Assembly (NCBI GenBank): GCA_964023205.1
Contig: OZ026837.1
Location: forward strand, 8,474,088 to 8,538,087
DNA from: Lutraria lutraria
Lineage: Eukaryota; Mollusca; Bivalvia; Venerida; Mactridae
DNA length: 64,000 bases
Direction of reading: 5' to 3'
Positions 1-9,475 of the stretch are shown here, piece by piece. The position numbers and the translations under genes are program-made. The notes under the pieces are model-generated. The model made no database searches, was not told where the DNA came from, and saw nothing but the letters and a program-made list of their open reading frames with translations. Numbering within the stretch: position 1 is the first letter of the stretch; the number at the start of each line of letters is the position of its first letter.

Positions 1-1189
1 TACCTCCCACTTTGGGCAGCATTCCCTAGCAACCGGCTTTATGTTGCATTCACATATTTGCCACACAACACTCATTTCTGTGTCCAGCGTGAAATAGCAG
101 GGGCATTCGTGTCCTACGACACATTTCTAGTTTAAGATACATGTTTATATACTTGGAAAATTTGTTTCTGATTTCGCCAGGATGTTTGCGAAAAATCCGT
201 TGTCGAATATTCAAGGTTATACTGTATTAACGCAGTGTTTCTAATTTCAAACACAGTCGAACACATGAATCTCTTAAACAAGAGTACAATTAAGAAATGT
301 GACCCACTTAAGCGGTTTAAAACAATAACCTCCAGATTCGTTCAGATGTCTGTCCAATACAGAAAAATGATCATTTGTGACGAAATAATTTAGTTCCAAC
401 CACAATGTACCAAAAATACCAATGTCAGTTAAATTTGTGTACTGTTAATGTGAATGGATATTACTCACATGTATACATACGTAATTCAGTAAGAAGGACA
501 TAATTATCATAAATTATTAGCTTTTATAATGAGATTATATAAGAAAAGGGTAACCGTCTATAAAAAAAATCACAACAAATTTAACTGGTTAAATGATTTA
601 TTTTTAAGTTTTATAGATACCCCAGAAAAAAAGCGTATTTTTTGCATTTCTACAGAATGTCTGCGAATGGTTTCTGTAAAATAATTTCCTTTTATTATTC
701 CTCACTCCCGTTTCCAACGTAAAGTCGCCTACACCTGAGCGAGCATTAATGCTTAATTACACACTGTATTAACACATGCGCATAAATAATGCTCGTACAG
801 TTCAAACAGATCTTCGGTTATTAAATAATTTCCATTTATTTGACGAGTTGTTCATAATAAAATATGCTCTAGATTGTAAATTCTACTTGAAAAAACTTCG
901 CGCTGACAATTTTTGATAACACCCTCTCAGAAATGTGATATTTATATACTATTTCAAAACAGCCATACATACCAAATTCCATCAACATATTTTAACTTTC
1001 CTGTTACCAAAGCAACCACAATTTTGACTAAGGAGAAAAAAGAACCAGAAACCCTAGAGTGATCCTGGGACTGGACCTCCCTCGAGTGCCTCGACTTAAA
1101 TTTGTTTCTGGCTACGCCACTGTGTATACATGTATGTATGACTCATTGGTGTAAGTATAACCCTGTCATTATCAGCAACCTCACTAACA
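1..1189. other. AT-rich non-coding sequence
   Basis: No open frame, domain or RNA gene is recognisable in this stretch. It is AT-rich and carries one copy of a dispersed repeat at about 704-893, listed separately. It flanks the palindromic element into which the LINE is inserted and may be intronic or intergenic sequence of the gene that starts on the minus strand near 12.25 kb. Confidence 0.5.
704..893 (-). repeat. Dispersed repeat, copy A (inverted relative to 32,540-32,713)
   Basis: The reverse complement of this stretch aligns with 32,540-32,713. Shared blocks include ACAATCTAGAGCA, AACTCGTCAAATAAATGGAA, AATAACCGAA and GCGCATGTGTTA, followed by GGGAGTGAGG. The copies are diverged, roughly three quarters identical by eye. 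No coding capacity is visible, so this is probably a non-autonomous transposon fragment. Confidence 0.55.
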
Positions 1190-1396
1190 TGTTTTTCCAC
1201 CTGTAATTTTAACCCCGAACTATATTTCAGTGTATTTTTGGTAAACGGAAGTAGATTCAATCAACTAATGAATAACATGTTAATATTGTGGAGATGTTAA
1301 CAAGCAATTATAAAATATAAAAATAATATGTCATCGCGCATTATTTTTCACAAAATTGCAATATAGTAAAGTTCGAGCATCATAAATAACGTTGTT
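1190..1396 (+). mobile_element. Left arm of a palindromic (foldback/MITE-like) element split by the LINE
   Basis: This segment is closely matched, in inverted orientation, by about 9,265-9,475. Shared blocks include AACGGAAGTAGATT, ATGTTAACAAGCAATTATAA and ATGTCATCGCGCATTATTTT. The inner part of the same arm (ATAACGTTGTTGAAAC) lies beyond the LINE at 9,181. Removing the LINE rejoins one continuous palindrome, so this element predates the LINE. No transposase is seen. Confidence 0.75.
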
Positions 1397-1817
1397 AGAA
1401 GAGTTACCTCCCATGACCCAGATGCACTGAAAATTTTCGTGCTCGCAAAAAAGTGAAAATTATTCAAAATATGGCATTTTAAAATGGATATATCTGCAAA
1501 GTTCTGATGAGGAAGCTGAATTTGTCAAGGTAAATACACCAAAAAACAGTTCTTAAAGTGCATATGAATAAATAAAGACGAAATAAACTTGAAGCACCTC
1601 TCCCCACCCACTGTGTTAACCTATATGTAACATCCATTGCACAGAAGCAAAATCTTCAAAGGCGATACAAACTGCAGAGTTTCTGATAGTGAATACAGAT
1701 ATCAATTTGTAACCAAAGTAGACTTTGAACGTGGTTTGTAGAGTTTTATAAACTCGATATAAAGGATTAAATTTTGAAAATACGTAAACATCACCCCACC
1801 CACACCTTACATAAATA

Positions 1818-2762
1818 ATGGCTAGTCAACTTAGAAGTCAATCATCTAGTTCATCCAGAAGGGAGTCAGTCAATGCTTCTCTCTTAGGAAAATCAGAGGA
1901 AAAACAAAGAAACAAAGATAAACTAAATAAAGTTGAGAAAACAAATTCAAAACAAAGCTGTCTGGAATCTGGGGCGGAGAAATCTGAACTAGACACAAAA
2001 TTTGATGAATTTAGGGAAGAGGTGAAAACAATGTTCAATGAGTTCAATGAGTCATTTGACAAGAAAATAGTTGCCTTTGAAAAGAGACTAACCGGTACAT
2101 TCAAAGAAATAAAAAAGGAATTGGCTGAAGTAAAGTCAGATGTGTCTGAGACAAAATCAGACATAAAACAGCTAAAAGATCAAGTGAAAGACATTGAACA
2201 GAGTGTAGAATTCCAAGCCAAGGAAACAGAGGATGAAACATCAAGACTAGAAGATCTCTTTCAAAAACACAAAAGTGTTCTAGAGTTAGAGGTTAAAGAG
2301 ATAAGAAGTAAAATGATGTGGCAGGAAAAACATGACAGGCAGTACAATTTGCTATTTTATGGTATGGCCCAAAAAGCTGGTGAGGATCTTGAAAAGGAAA
2401 TGAAGACCTTTTTCAAAGATAAACTTGAAATAGATACAGACCGTGTGGATAATATGAAATTCGCAAACTACCACAGACTTCCAGGAGATGCGCCTAAGCC
2501 AGTGATTATAAAATTTCAATCAATGTATGATAGAGACTTGGTGTTTTCACAGGCATTTCTACCAGTTCTGCGTAATGAGAGAAAAAGGATTCTCACTGAC
2601 CTACCAGTGCCAATGAAAAAGGAGAGAGGCCGGCTTGCCAAAAAAGCCTACGAAATCAGACAAACAGAAGGTCTAAAGACACGAATAATTGAAAAAGGTC
2701 TATCCGTTTTTCTTGAAGTAAGGAAAGACAAAGAATCGGAGTGGGCTTTAAGAGAAGCTTAG
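1818..2762 (+). CDS. LINE ORF1 protein (coiled coil plus RNA-binding domain)
   Basis: The 314-residue protein begins with a Ser/Lys-rich, probably disordered 55 residues. A long Lys/Glu-rich heptad coiled coil follows (about residues 60-165). The C-terminal half resembles the RRM and C-terminal domains of L1 ORF1p: YNLLFYGM near residue 175, NYHRLPGDAPKPVIIKF near 217, then ILTDLP and a basic end. Such proteins trimerise, coat the LINE RNA and act as nucleic-acid chaperones in the cytoplasmic ribonucleoprotein. The ATG follows a stop-rich 5' UTR. Length is close to the usual L1 ORF1p range (about 300-340). The minus-strand frame over the first part is a shadow. Confidence 0.85.
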   Translation: MASQLRSQSSSSSRRESVNASLLGKSEEKQRNKDKLNKVEKTNSKQSCLESGAEKSELDTKFDEFREEVKTMFNEFNESFDKKIVAFEKRLTGTFKEIKKELAEVKSDVSETKSDIKQLKDQVKDIEQSVEFQAKETEDETSRLEDLFQKHKSVLELEVKEIRSKMMWQEKHDRQYNLLFYGMAQKAGEDLEKEMKTFFKDKLEIDTDRVDNMKFANYHRLPGDAPKPVIIKFQSMYDRDLVFSQAFLPVLRNERKRILTDLPVPMKKERGRLAKKAYEIRQTEGLKTRIIEKGLSVFLEVRKDKESEWALREA

Positions 2763-3379
2763 ATCTAAGGGTAAAGACTTATATAGTGCCTTCTTGTTTT
2801 TTGTAAACACTGCAATAAATATATACATGTCTTTTTTTCACCACATAATTAAACTATTTCACTCTCAGAGAATACAGTATAAAGTTTTTGAATGAGTCAG
2901 CATTTACCTTTCACGTTTGTATATCCAGAGAAACATATCCACCATCCGAAATAATAATAGTGTTCATTTTAAAAGGGAAAATGTTTTATTTCCAAAACAC
3001 TGCTTTTTAATTCGTTTTACATAAAGGCGAATCGCTATCAAATTATATATTTTTTCGTGAGTGATAACATATTCCATTTCTTTCTTTTATCAACACATAT
3101 AAAGTCAAGATCCTACACGAAAATGCTTGTTCCATGATCTACGTAAAACACGTGTTTAAAGTTTGTTTTTGTTTACGTTTTGTCATTTCCGCTTTACTTA
3201 GCGGTGTACCGACAAAAATATGCCATTAGGTATCACAACACTAAATCCGGGTGTAAAGTCCGACAATAGACTGACGCGTATTTAAATTGAAAATATTTAT
3301 GCTGATAACTTAATTATAATTTCTAAATGTATTTACGTTTTTCAGTGATCTCTATGCATATATATTTCTTTTAACAGGG

Positions 3380-4620
3380 TATGGCACAAATTTTTCCTAA
3401 ATTAAACAAGGTTACTGATTTGTGTAATGTTTTACTGCTACAAAAAAGTATATATATACTCGCCCATAATACTTTTGATGTACAATTTTTTTGCTTATTT
3501 TCATATTTCTGTATTTAACAGAACACAATCGCATAGGTAATTGTCGATAAATACAAATATAATTCATCTCTTTTATAGTACAAAGTTCTCGTATATCAAA
3601 GATAGTGTTTTGTTTATCATTTTTGTCGCTACATACATGCCTTCAAATGTCTCTGTGTTGTACATACGTTTTTGCATATTCTGTACTGTTGTACTTAGCA
3701 GGGTAATTGTTGATAAATACAAATATAACTCATTTCTCTATTTCTTTTTTATAATATCTAGGTTATAAGTGTTTGGTATAATTTTCCCTTATACCAAACT
3801 TACTGATTTGTGTAGTGTTTTTTTTTTGTCGCTACATGTATACATGCTTCCAAATGTTCTTTGTTGTACATACGTTTTTGCATATTCTGTACTATTGTAC
3901 TTAGCAGGGTAATTGTTGATAAATACAAATATAACTCATTTCTCTATTTCTTTTTTATAATATCTAGGTTATAAGTGTTTGGTATAATTTTCCCTTATAC
4001 CAAACTTAGTGATTTGTGTAGTGTTTTTTTTTTTTTTTTTTTTTTTGTCGCTACATGTATACATGCTTCCAAATGTTCTTTGTTGTACATACGTTTTTTT
4101 TTTGCATTATATGTTGTGTTGTACATAACAGGGTAATGGTTGATACATGTATACATGCTTTCAAATGTTCTTTGTTGTACATACGTTTTTTTTGTTGTTT
4201 TTTTGGCATATTATGTAGTGTTGTACATAACAGGGTAGTGGATGATAAATATAAATTTAATTTATTCAGTATTTCTTTTTTAAGAATATCTAGGCTGTTA
4301 CAGTGTTTTGCACAATTTCCCTTATATTAACTTTACTGTTTTGTGTAGTGTTTTGTCGCTACATACATGCTTTCAATGTTCTTTGTCATACATACGTTTT
4401 TGTATGTTTTGGACTATTGTTTTTAACATGGAAATTGTTGATACATACAAATGTAATCTATTTCTCTATTTCTTTCTTTTTAAAACAAATATCTAGGCTA
4501 TAAGTGTCTGTACAATTTTCCCTTACTTTAATGTGTATTGTCTTGTCGCTACATGTATACATGCTTTAAATGTTCCTTTTGCTGTACAAACGTTTTTGCT
4601 TTTTTTGTTCTGCTCAGTGA
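3380..4620 (+). repeat. Tandem repeat array between LINE ORF1 and ORF2
   Basis: Five to six imperfect units of about 190-220 bp are seen. Each begins near GTCGCTACAT (3,625, 3,828, 4,047, 4,355, 4,545), runs through TTGTACATACGTTTTTGC and GGGTAATTGTTGATAAATAC, and ends with a pyrimidine-rich part and ATATCTAGG. A shorter unit starts near 4,141. One junction has a T tract of more than 20 (4,024-4,046). Small open frames inside the array are by-products of its low complexity. Its position, inside a single LINE copy between the two ORFs, is unusual. Confidence 0.8.
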
Positions 4621-4654
4621 AATGTATATTTCTTCTTTATAAGCATTTGTTATA

Positions 4655-4772
4655 AGGCATACGTATATACGGGTGTATGTGTGTGTATGTATATGTGTAT
4701 ATGTATATGTGTGTGTATATACGCATATATGTGTATATATGTGTATACGTATTGTATATATATATATATATC
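4655..4772 (+). repeat. TG/TA-rich microsatellite in the LINE inter-ORF region
   Basis: An alternating purine-pyrimidine tract of TGTG, TATA and ACGTATA steps ends in a run of TA dinucleotides. It sits about 210 bp before the ORF2 start codon. Confidence 0.85.
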
Positions 4773-4980
4773 TTCCCTCAGTCTTTCTTGTACTTTATTA
4801 GTTCTCGGGTAAAGTAATCAAAACCAGTTTTTATTTTCACTTTTGCGAACAGTCCATTGAATATGACCAAAAGTTGTATTCAACAATCTCTTTATGAATT
4901 TGTCTATATAGTAATTGTGAATTGTTCCAGTCAGTCCTTAGTTAGCTTATTTTGTTTTAGAAATATGTACTTCATACCAA

Positions 4981-7900
4981 ATGGATGAAATTACAATTTA
5001 TTCACAGAATTGTCGGGGTTTAGGTGATCGTAAGAAAAGGATAGATTTATTTCATTATGTCAGAGAAAAGAAATATGATATTATTTGTCTACAAGATGTT
5101 CATATTACTCCACAGTTATGTTCATATGTCAAATCCGAATGGGGATATGAGGCATTTATCAATCCTTACACTAGTAACAGTCGAGGAGTCATGATTTTAT
5201 TTCAGAATACATTTGAACACAAAGTTCATAATATATTTAGGGATATTGAAGGTAATTTTATTTTGTTAGATGTAAGCATATCTGAAAAAAGAATGACTGT
5301 TGCCTGTGTATATGGTCCTAATGACGATAAACCGAATTTTTATAAACACTTACTTCAGAAAATAAATGATCAAGATAATGACTTTGTAATTATATGTGGG
5401 GATTGGAATTTGATTTTAGATCCGAAAATTGATTGTGATAACTATGTAAATGTAAACAATCCCAGAGCAAGGGAAATAGTATTAGATTTTATTAGAAGAT
5501 ACGATTTTTGTGATATTTGGAGGAAAATGCATGCACTGGCTAAAGAATATACATGGAAAAGATTTAATCCAGTTCGAAAACTAGCACGTCTAGATTTTTT
5601 TCTTGTTAATAAGAATTTAGAAAGTTACGTTACTTTTTCTAAAATTGTTCCGGGTTATAGGTCAGATCACACTGGAATAGTCCTTAAATGGAAACTTTCG
5701 GATAATCAAAGAGGAAAAGGTTATTGGAAATTTAATAACTCATTGTTAAACGATCAGAATTATACAACGCTGGTTAAAACGATATTAAATGAATTGATTG
5801 ATATACATAGAAATGAGATAGATGAGAGTAATAGTCAGCGATTTCCTAACCTAAACATTAATGATCAATTATTTTTAGAAACTTTTTTAGTAGTTCTTAG
5901 AGGGGAAACCATAAAATATTCTTCAAAGAAAAAGAAATTAGAACAAAACCAGGAAAGACAACTCGAAAATGGTATTCAGAATTTAGAAACTCAATTAAAT
6001 ACAAATTCCAATGATGTCATAATTGAAGAACTAGAAATTAAAAAATCGCAATTACAAAATCTAAGGAATAAAAAAATAGATGGTGCTATGATTAGGGCCA
6101 AATGCAGATATGAAAATTTAGGAGAAAAACCAACAAAATATTTTTTCGGACTAGAAAAAAGAAACTACATAAATAAAACTATTATCCATCTTATTGACAA
6201 TGATAATAATGAATATAAAACAACAGATGAAATATTAGAATATCAAAAAGATTATTATAGTTCATTATATACAAATACACATGATACCGATGACCGACCA
6301 TTAGAAGATATAATTGGACCAAACCCTGTGAACTTAAATGATAGCGAAATTAGAAATTTAGAAGGAGAACTTACACTTGAGGAGTTAGATATTGCTTTAG
6401 GACAAATGAAGAATGATAAAAGTCCAGGTCTTGATGGCTACACAGTTGAATTTTTTAAATTTTTCTGGAAAGATTTAAAAATGTTTATTCTTCACTCTTT
6501 GAATTATGGCTATAGACAAGGGTTATTATCACAAACACAAAGACAGGGTGTAATTACTTGTCTCCCAAAATCAAATAAAAGTAAATTGTTTTTAAAAAAT
6601 TGGCGTCCAATTTCATTATTAAATGTGTTGTATAAGGTAGCATCAGCTGCAATAGCAAATCGATTGAAGAAAATAATGGACAATATTGTACATAAAGATC
6701 AAAAAGGCTTCATAGCAGGTCGTTTTATTGGCGAGAATATAAGGACAGTATATGATATTTTATTCGAAGCAGAATCTCAAAATATCCCCGGTCTTTTACT
6801 TTCAATTGATTTTCAACAAGCCTTCGATTCTGTCTCGTGGGCATTTATTGATAAAGTTTTAGCGTATTACAATTTTGGAAACTCCTTTAAGAAATGGATA
6901 AAATTATTTCAAAACGAATCAGAATCATGTATTGTACAAAATGGACATATGTCACAATTTTTCAAACTGTCACGTGGATGTAGACAAGGAGATCCTATCT
7001 CGCCTTATATTTTTATACTATGTGCAGAAATTCTAGGTCATATGATACGAACTAATAACAACATTACTGGAATACAAATATATAACAAAGAACATAAACT
7101 TTCGCAGTATGCAGACGACACACAAATTTTTCTGAACGGTTCAGAATTATCTTTAAAAAGCTGTCTAGATACCTTAGACAAATTCTACTATATTTCAGGC
7201 TTAAAAATAAATGTCGAAAAAACAAAAGCCATTTGGATCGGTTGCATGAAAAATTCAAATAAAACATTATGTAATGAAGTATCTTTGGATTGGACAAAAG
7301 GACCAATAAAAATACTAGGGGTCAATTTTACAGGTTCTGTCACCGACATATGGAGTATTAATGGACCAGAAATTGTAGCAAAATGTTTTTCATTAATAAA
7401 AACGTGGACCAAACGCAAATTAACACTATTTGGAAAAATAACAGTCCTAAAATCTTTAATTTTCTCAAAATTTGTACACTTATTCTTAGCACTTCCTGAC
7501 CCTCCTCTTGAGATTGTGAAAACTTTAGAAAAAATGGCGTATAGTTTTTTATGGAATAACGGACCAGATAAAATCAAACGTATTGATGCTATAAAACAGT
7601 TAAAAAGTGGTGGTTTAGGAATGCTAGACATTAAGTCGTTTATAGCTGGCCTTAAGATAAATTGGTTGAGAAGACTGCTTTTAACAACAAATAATGAAAG
7701 TTGGATTTCTTTGTCAAACTTAGATATCAGTGATCTAATCAAACTAGGAACAAATTACATTTCCCATAAAGCTGAAAGAATGACAAACCCCTTTTGGAAA
7801 GACGTTTTATCAAGCTGGTTGAAATACTGTAAAAATGTTGAAATTACCAACGTAGTTGATATCCTTTACTCCCCTCTATGGTATAATATCTTTCTTTCAG

Positions 7901-8763
7901 AACAATTTCTCTTCTTAAAATCTTGGTACGATAAACGTATTTTCCATGTGATAGACCTGTTAAATAATGCAGGTGATTTTTACACGTTTACAGAATTTCA
8001 AAGAATTTACAATGTTAATGGAAACTTTTTAGAATATTACAGAGTAATAACTGCTATCCCTAACAATTGGAAACGTACCATAAGAAACAAGAAAACAGAA
8101 ATTTTACACCACAAAAATAATTTAAGTATGTCACCCTACCTTAAGCAATTAGTTCAAAACAAGAAAGGTTGTAAAATGTACTACAATGTTTTAGCGAACA
8201 CAAATAATATAGTCATGCCAAAAAGATGGCATAATGAACTAGGTGATATTGATGAAAACGAATATTTATTGATTTGTAAACAATTAGAGGACATACAGGA
8301 TATTAAGCTAAGGGATTTTCAATATAAACTCAATACAAAAATTATTGTTACAAAAACATTTCTGCATAGAATAAAAATAGTAGAAAATGATCGTTGTTCA
8401 TACTGCAATATTGAGTCTGAAACTATTCAACACCTTTTTTTTAATTGTACAATAATAAAACGTTTTGTAAACTTAGTATATATTTGGTTTAAAGATCAAT
8501 GTAATATAGAGTTCTTAGATCAGTTTAAAGAGTTTATCTTTTCCGTTGATACTGATTCCATGGCGGGTAAATACGCTTCCCTTTTAATAAAATATTTCAT
8601 CTACAAATCCAAATTTAAAGAGAATGCAAAATCTTGTTTGACGCTTGATAATTTCAAAAACTATATGAAAGAAAAACTCGGTATAAGAAAATCAATATGT
8701 GTTAAGAATGATAGAATTAAACATTTCGAAGAACATTTTGGAAATATGTTTGCTAAATTTTAA
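4981..8763 (+). CDS. LINE ORF2: AP-type endonuclease and reverse transcriptase
   Basis: The 1,260-residue open protein makes target-primed reverse transcription possible: it nicks DNA and copies the LINE RNA at the nick. The N-terminal endonuclease has SQNCRG (8-13), CLQDVH (36-41), CGDWN, RLDFFLV and catalytic SDH (228-230). The usual catalytic Glu of the LQE motif is Asp here (D39). The reverse transcriptase shows SPGLDGYTVEFFK, WRPISLLN, QKGFIAGR, motif A SIDFQQAFD (Asp610), RGCRQGDPISP and motif C YADD (710-713). A C-terminal zinc-knuckle-like motif C1139-X2-C1142-X8-H1151-X4-C1156 follows, as in L1 ORF2. No stop or frameshift interrupts it. Minus-strand frames over 7,064-7,742 are shadows. 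Confidence 0.93.
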   Translation: MDEITIYSQNCRGLGDRKKRIDLFHYVREKKYDIICLQDVHITPQLCSYVKSEWGYEAFINPYTSNSRGVMILFQNTFEHKVHNIFRDIEGNFILLDVSISEKRMTVACVYGPNDDKPNFYKHLLQKINDQDNDFVIICGDWNLILDPKIDCDNYVNVNNPRAREIVLDFIRRYDFCDIWRKMHALAKEYTWKRFNPVRKLARLDFFLVNKNLESYVTFSKIVPGYRSDHTGIVLKWKLSDNQRGKGYWKFNNSLLNDQNYTTLVKTILNELIDIHRNEIDESNSQRFPNLNINDQLFLETFLVVLRGETIKYSSKKKKLEQNQERQLENGIQNLETQLNTNSNDVIIEELEIKKSQLQNLRNKKIDGAMIRAKCRYENLGEKPTKYFFGLEKRNYINKTIIHLIDNDNNEYKTTDEILEYQKDYYSSLYTNTHDTDDRPLEDIIGPNPVNLNDSEIRNLEGELTLEELDIALGQMKNDKSPGLDGYTVEFFKFFWKDLKMFILHSLNYGYRQGLLSQTQRQGVITCLPKSNKSKLFLKNWRPISLLNVLYKVASAAIANRLKKIMDNIVHKDQKGFIAGRFIGENIRTVYDILFEAESQNIPGLLLSIDFQQAFDSVSWAFIDKVLAYYNFGNSFKKWIKLFQNESESCIVQNGHMSQFFKLSRGCRQGDPISPYIFILCAEILGHMIRTNNNITGIQIYNKEHKLSQYADDTQIFLNGSELSLKSCLDTLDKFYYISGLKINVEKTKAIWIGCMKNSNKTLCNEVSLDWTKGPIKILGVNFTGSVTDIWSINGPEIVAKCFSLIKTWTKRKLTLFGKITVLKSLIFSKFVHLFLALPDPPLEIVKTLEKMAYSFLWNNGPDKIKRIDAIKQLKSGGLGMLDIKSFIAGLKINWLRRLLLTTNNESWISLSNLDISDLIKLGTNYISHKAERMTNPFWKDVLSSWLKYCKNVEITNVVDILYSPLWYNIFLSEQFLFLKSWYDKRIFHVIDLLNNAGDFYTFTEFQRIYNVNGNFLEYYRVITAIPNNWKRTIRNKKTEILHHKNNLSMSPYLKQLVQNKKGCKMYYNVLANTNNIVMPKRWHNELGDIDENEYLLICKQLEDIQDIKLRDFQYKLNTKIIVTKTFLHRIKIVENDRCSYCNIESETIQHLFFNCTIIKRFVNLVYIWFKDQCNIEFLDQFKEFIFSVDTDSMAGKYASLLIKYFIYKSKFKENAKSCLTLDNFKNYMKEKLGIRKSICVKNDRIKHFEEHFGNMFAKF

Positions 8764-9180
8764 GAGTATAACTTACGTTTAAAATCTATATGACAATCTG
8801 TGAATTTTTGACTACATAAAATACTTTTATAAAACTCTATGTTTCTCGAATTTTAAAGGACTGACTGGAATGGATATTACTATCAGAGTATCAAAACCAT
8901 GAGATTCTTTAATGAAATTAGTATTTGTTTTCCCTTTTATACTCTTTTGTACTGTTTTAGCGATGCAAAACCATTTTTTTGCATCCAAAAAAAAATTCCG
9001 TTTCTGGCCACATATCATGTATGCTTAGTATATATCTATTATTTGAATTACTGTCATACATGATTATACACTTTGTAAGGTGGACAGGGGATGGATCCCC
9101 GACCCCTGTACCCACCTATTACGGGGATAATAAATGGGGTTACCCATCAGGGGCCCGAAATGGAAAAAAAAAAAAAAAAA
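8764..9180 (+). other. LINE 3' UTR with GC-rich stem-loop and poly(A) tail
   Basis: The 3' UTR is AT-rich until about 9,078, where GC-rich sequence begins. Bases 9,079-9,116 can fold: GGTGGACAGGGG pairs with CCCCTGTACCCACC around a short loop. AATAAA lies at about 9,128, then a GGGGTTACCC/GGGGCCC block, then 17 A residues. A structured 3' end is often what a LINE reverse transcriptase recognises; here that role is inferred from position only. Confidence 0.7.
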
Positions 9181-9475
9181 ATAACGTTGTTGAAACTGTT
9201 ACGTCACGCCAATATTCAACTTATTTCTAATAACGTCAGGCTACAATTAGCGTGACGTAACAATTTCAACAACGTTATTCATGATGTCCGAACTTTACTA
9301 CATTGCAATTTTGTGAAAAATAATGCGCGATGACATATTATTTTTATATTTTATAATTGCTTGTTAACATCTCAACAATATCAACATGCGATTCATTAGT
9401 TGATTAAATCTACTTCCGTTTACCAAAAGTACACTGAAATATAGTTGGTGGTCAAAATTAAGGGTGAAAAACGGA
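9181..9475 (-). mobile_element. Inner left arm, loop and right arm of the LINE-split palindrome
   Basis: After the LINE tail the interrupted palindrome resumes. The inner left arm is 9,181-9,210 (ATAACGTTGTTGAAACTGTT then ACGTCACGCC), the loop about 9,211-9,248, and the right arm starts at GCGTGACGTAACAATTTCAA (about 9,250). The right arm then mirrors 1,190-1,396. A further partial copy of the arm (GTCCGAACTTTACTATATTG) lies at about 9,698. Without the LINE the element would be about 500 bp with a loop of about 40 bp. Confidence 0.75.

Larger units (their letters stand above)
1397..9180 (+). mobile_element. Full-length non-LTR retrotransposon (LINE, L1/Tx1-like)
   Basis: A 7.8-kb element holds a 5' UTR of about 420 bp, an L1-type ORF1 (1,818-2,762), an unusually long 2.2-kb inter-ORF region with tandem repeats, an endonuclease/reverse-transcriptase ORF2 (4,981-8,763), a 3' UTR and a 17-A tail (9,164-9,180). 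It is flanked by a target-site duplication of at least 11 bp, ATAACGTTGTT, at 1,386-1,396 and 9,181-9,191; this can be read as 13 bp if the adjoining A residues count. Both ORFs are open end to end. Intact ORFs, a clean tail and a perfect duplication indicate a young insertion that may be retrotransposition-competent. The L1/Tx1-like assignment rests on ORF organisation and motifs, not on a tree. Confidence 0.9.

Noticed and set aside
3541..4503. Several hydrophobic small open frames in the LINE inter-ORF region
   Set aside because: They are translations of T-rich tandem repeats, without shared start context or conservation between units.
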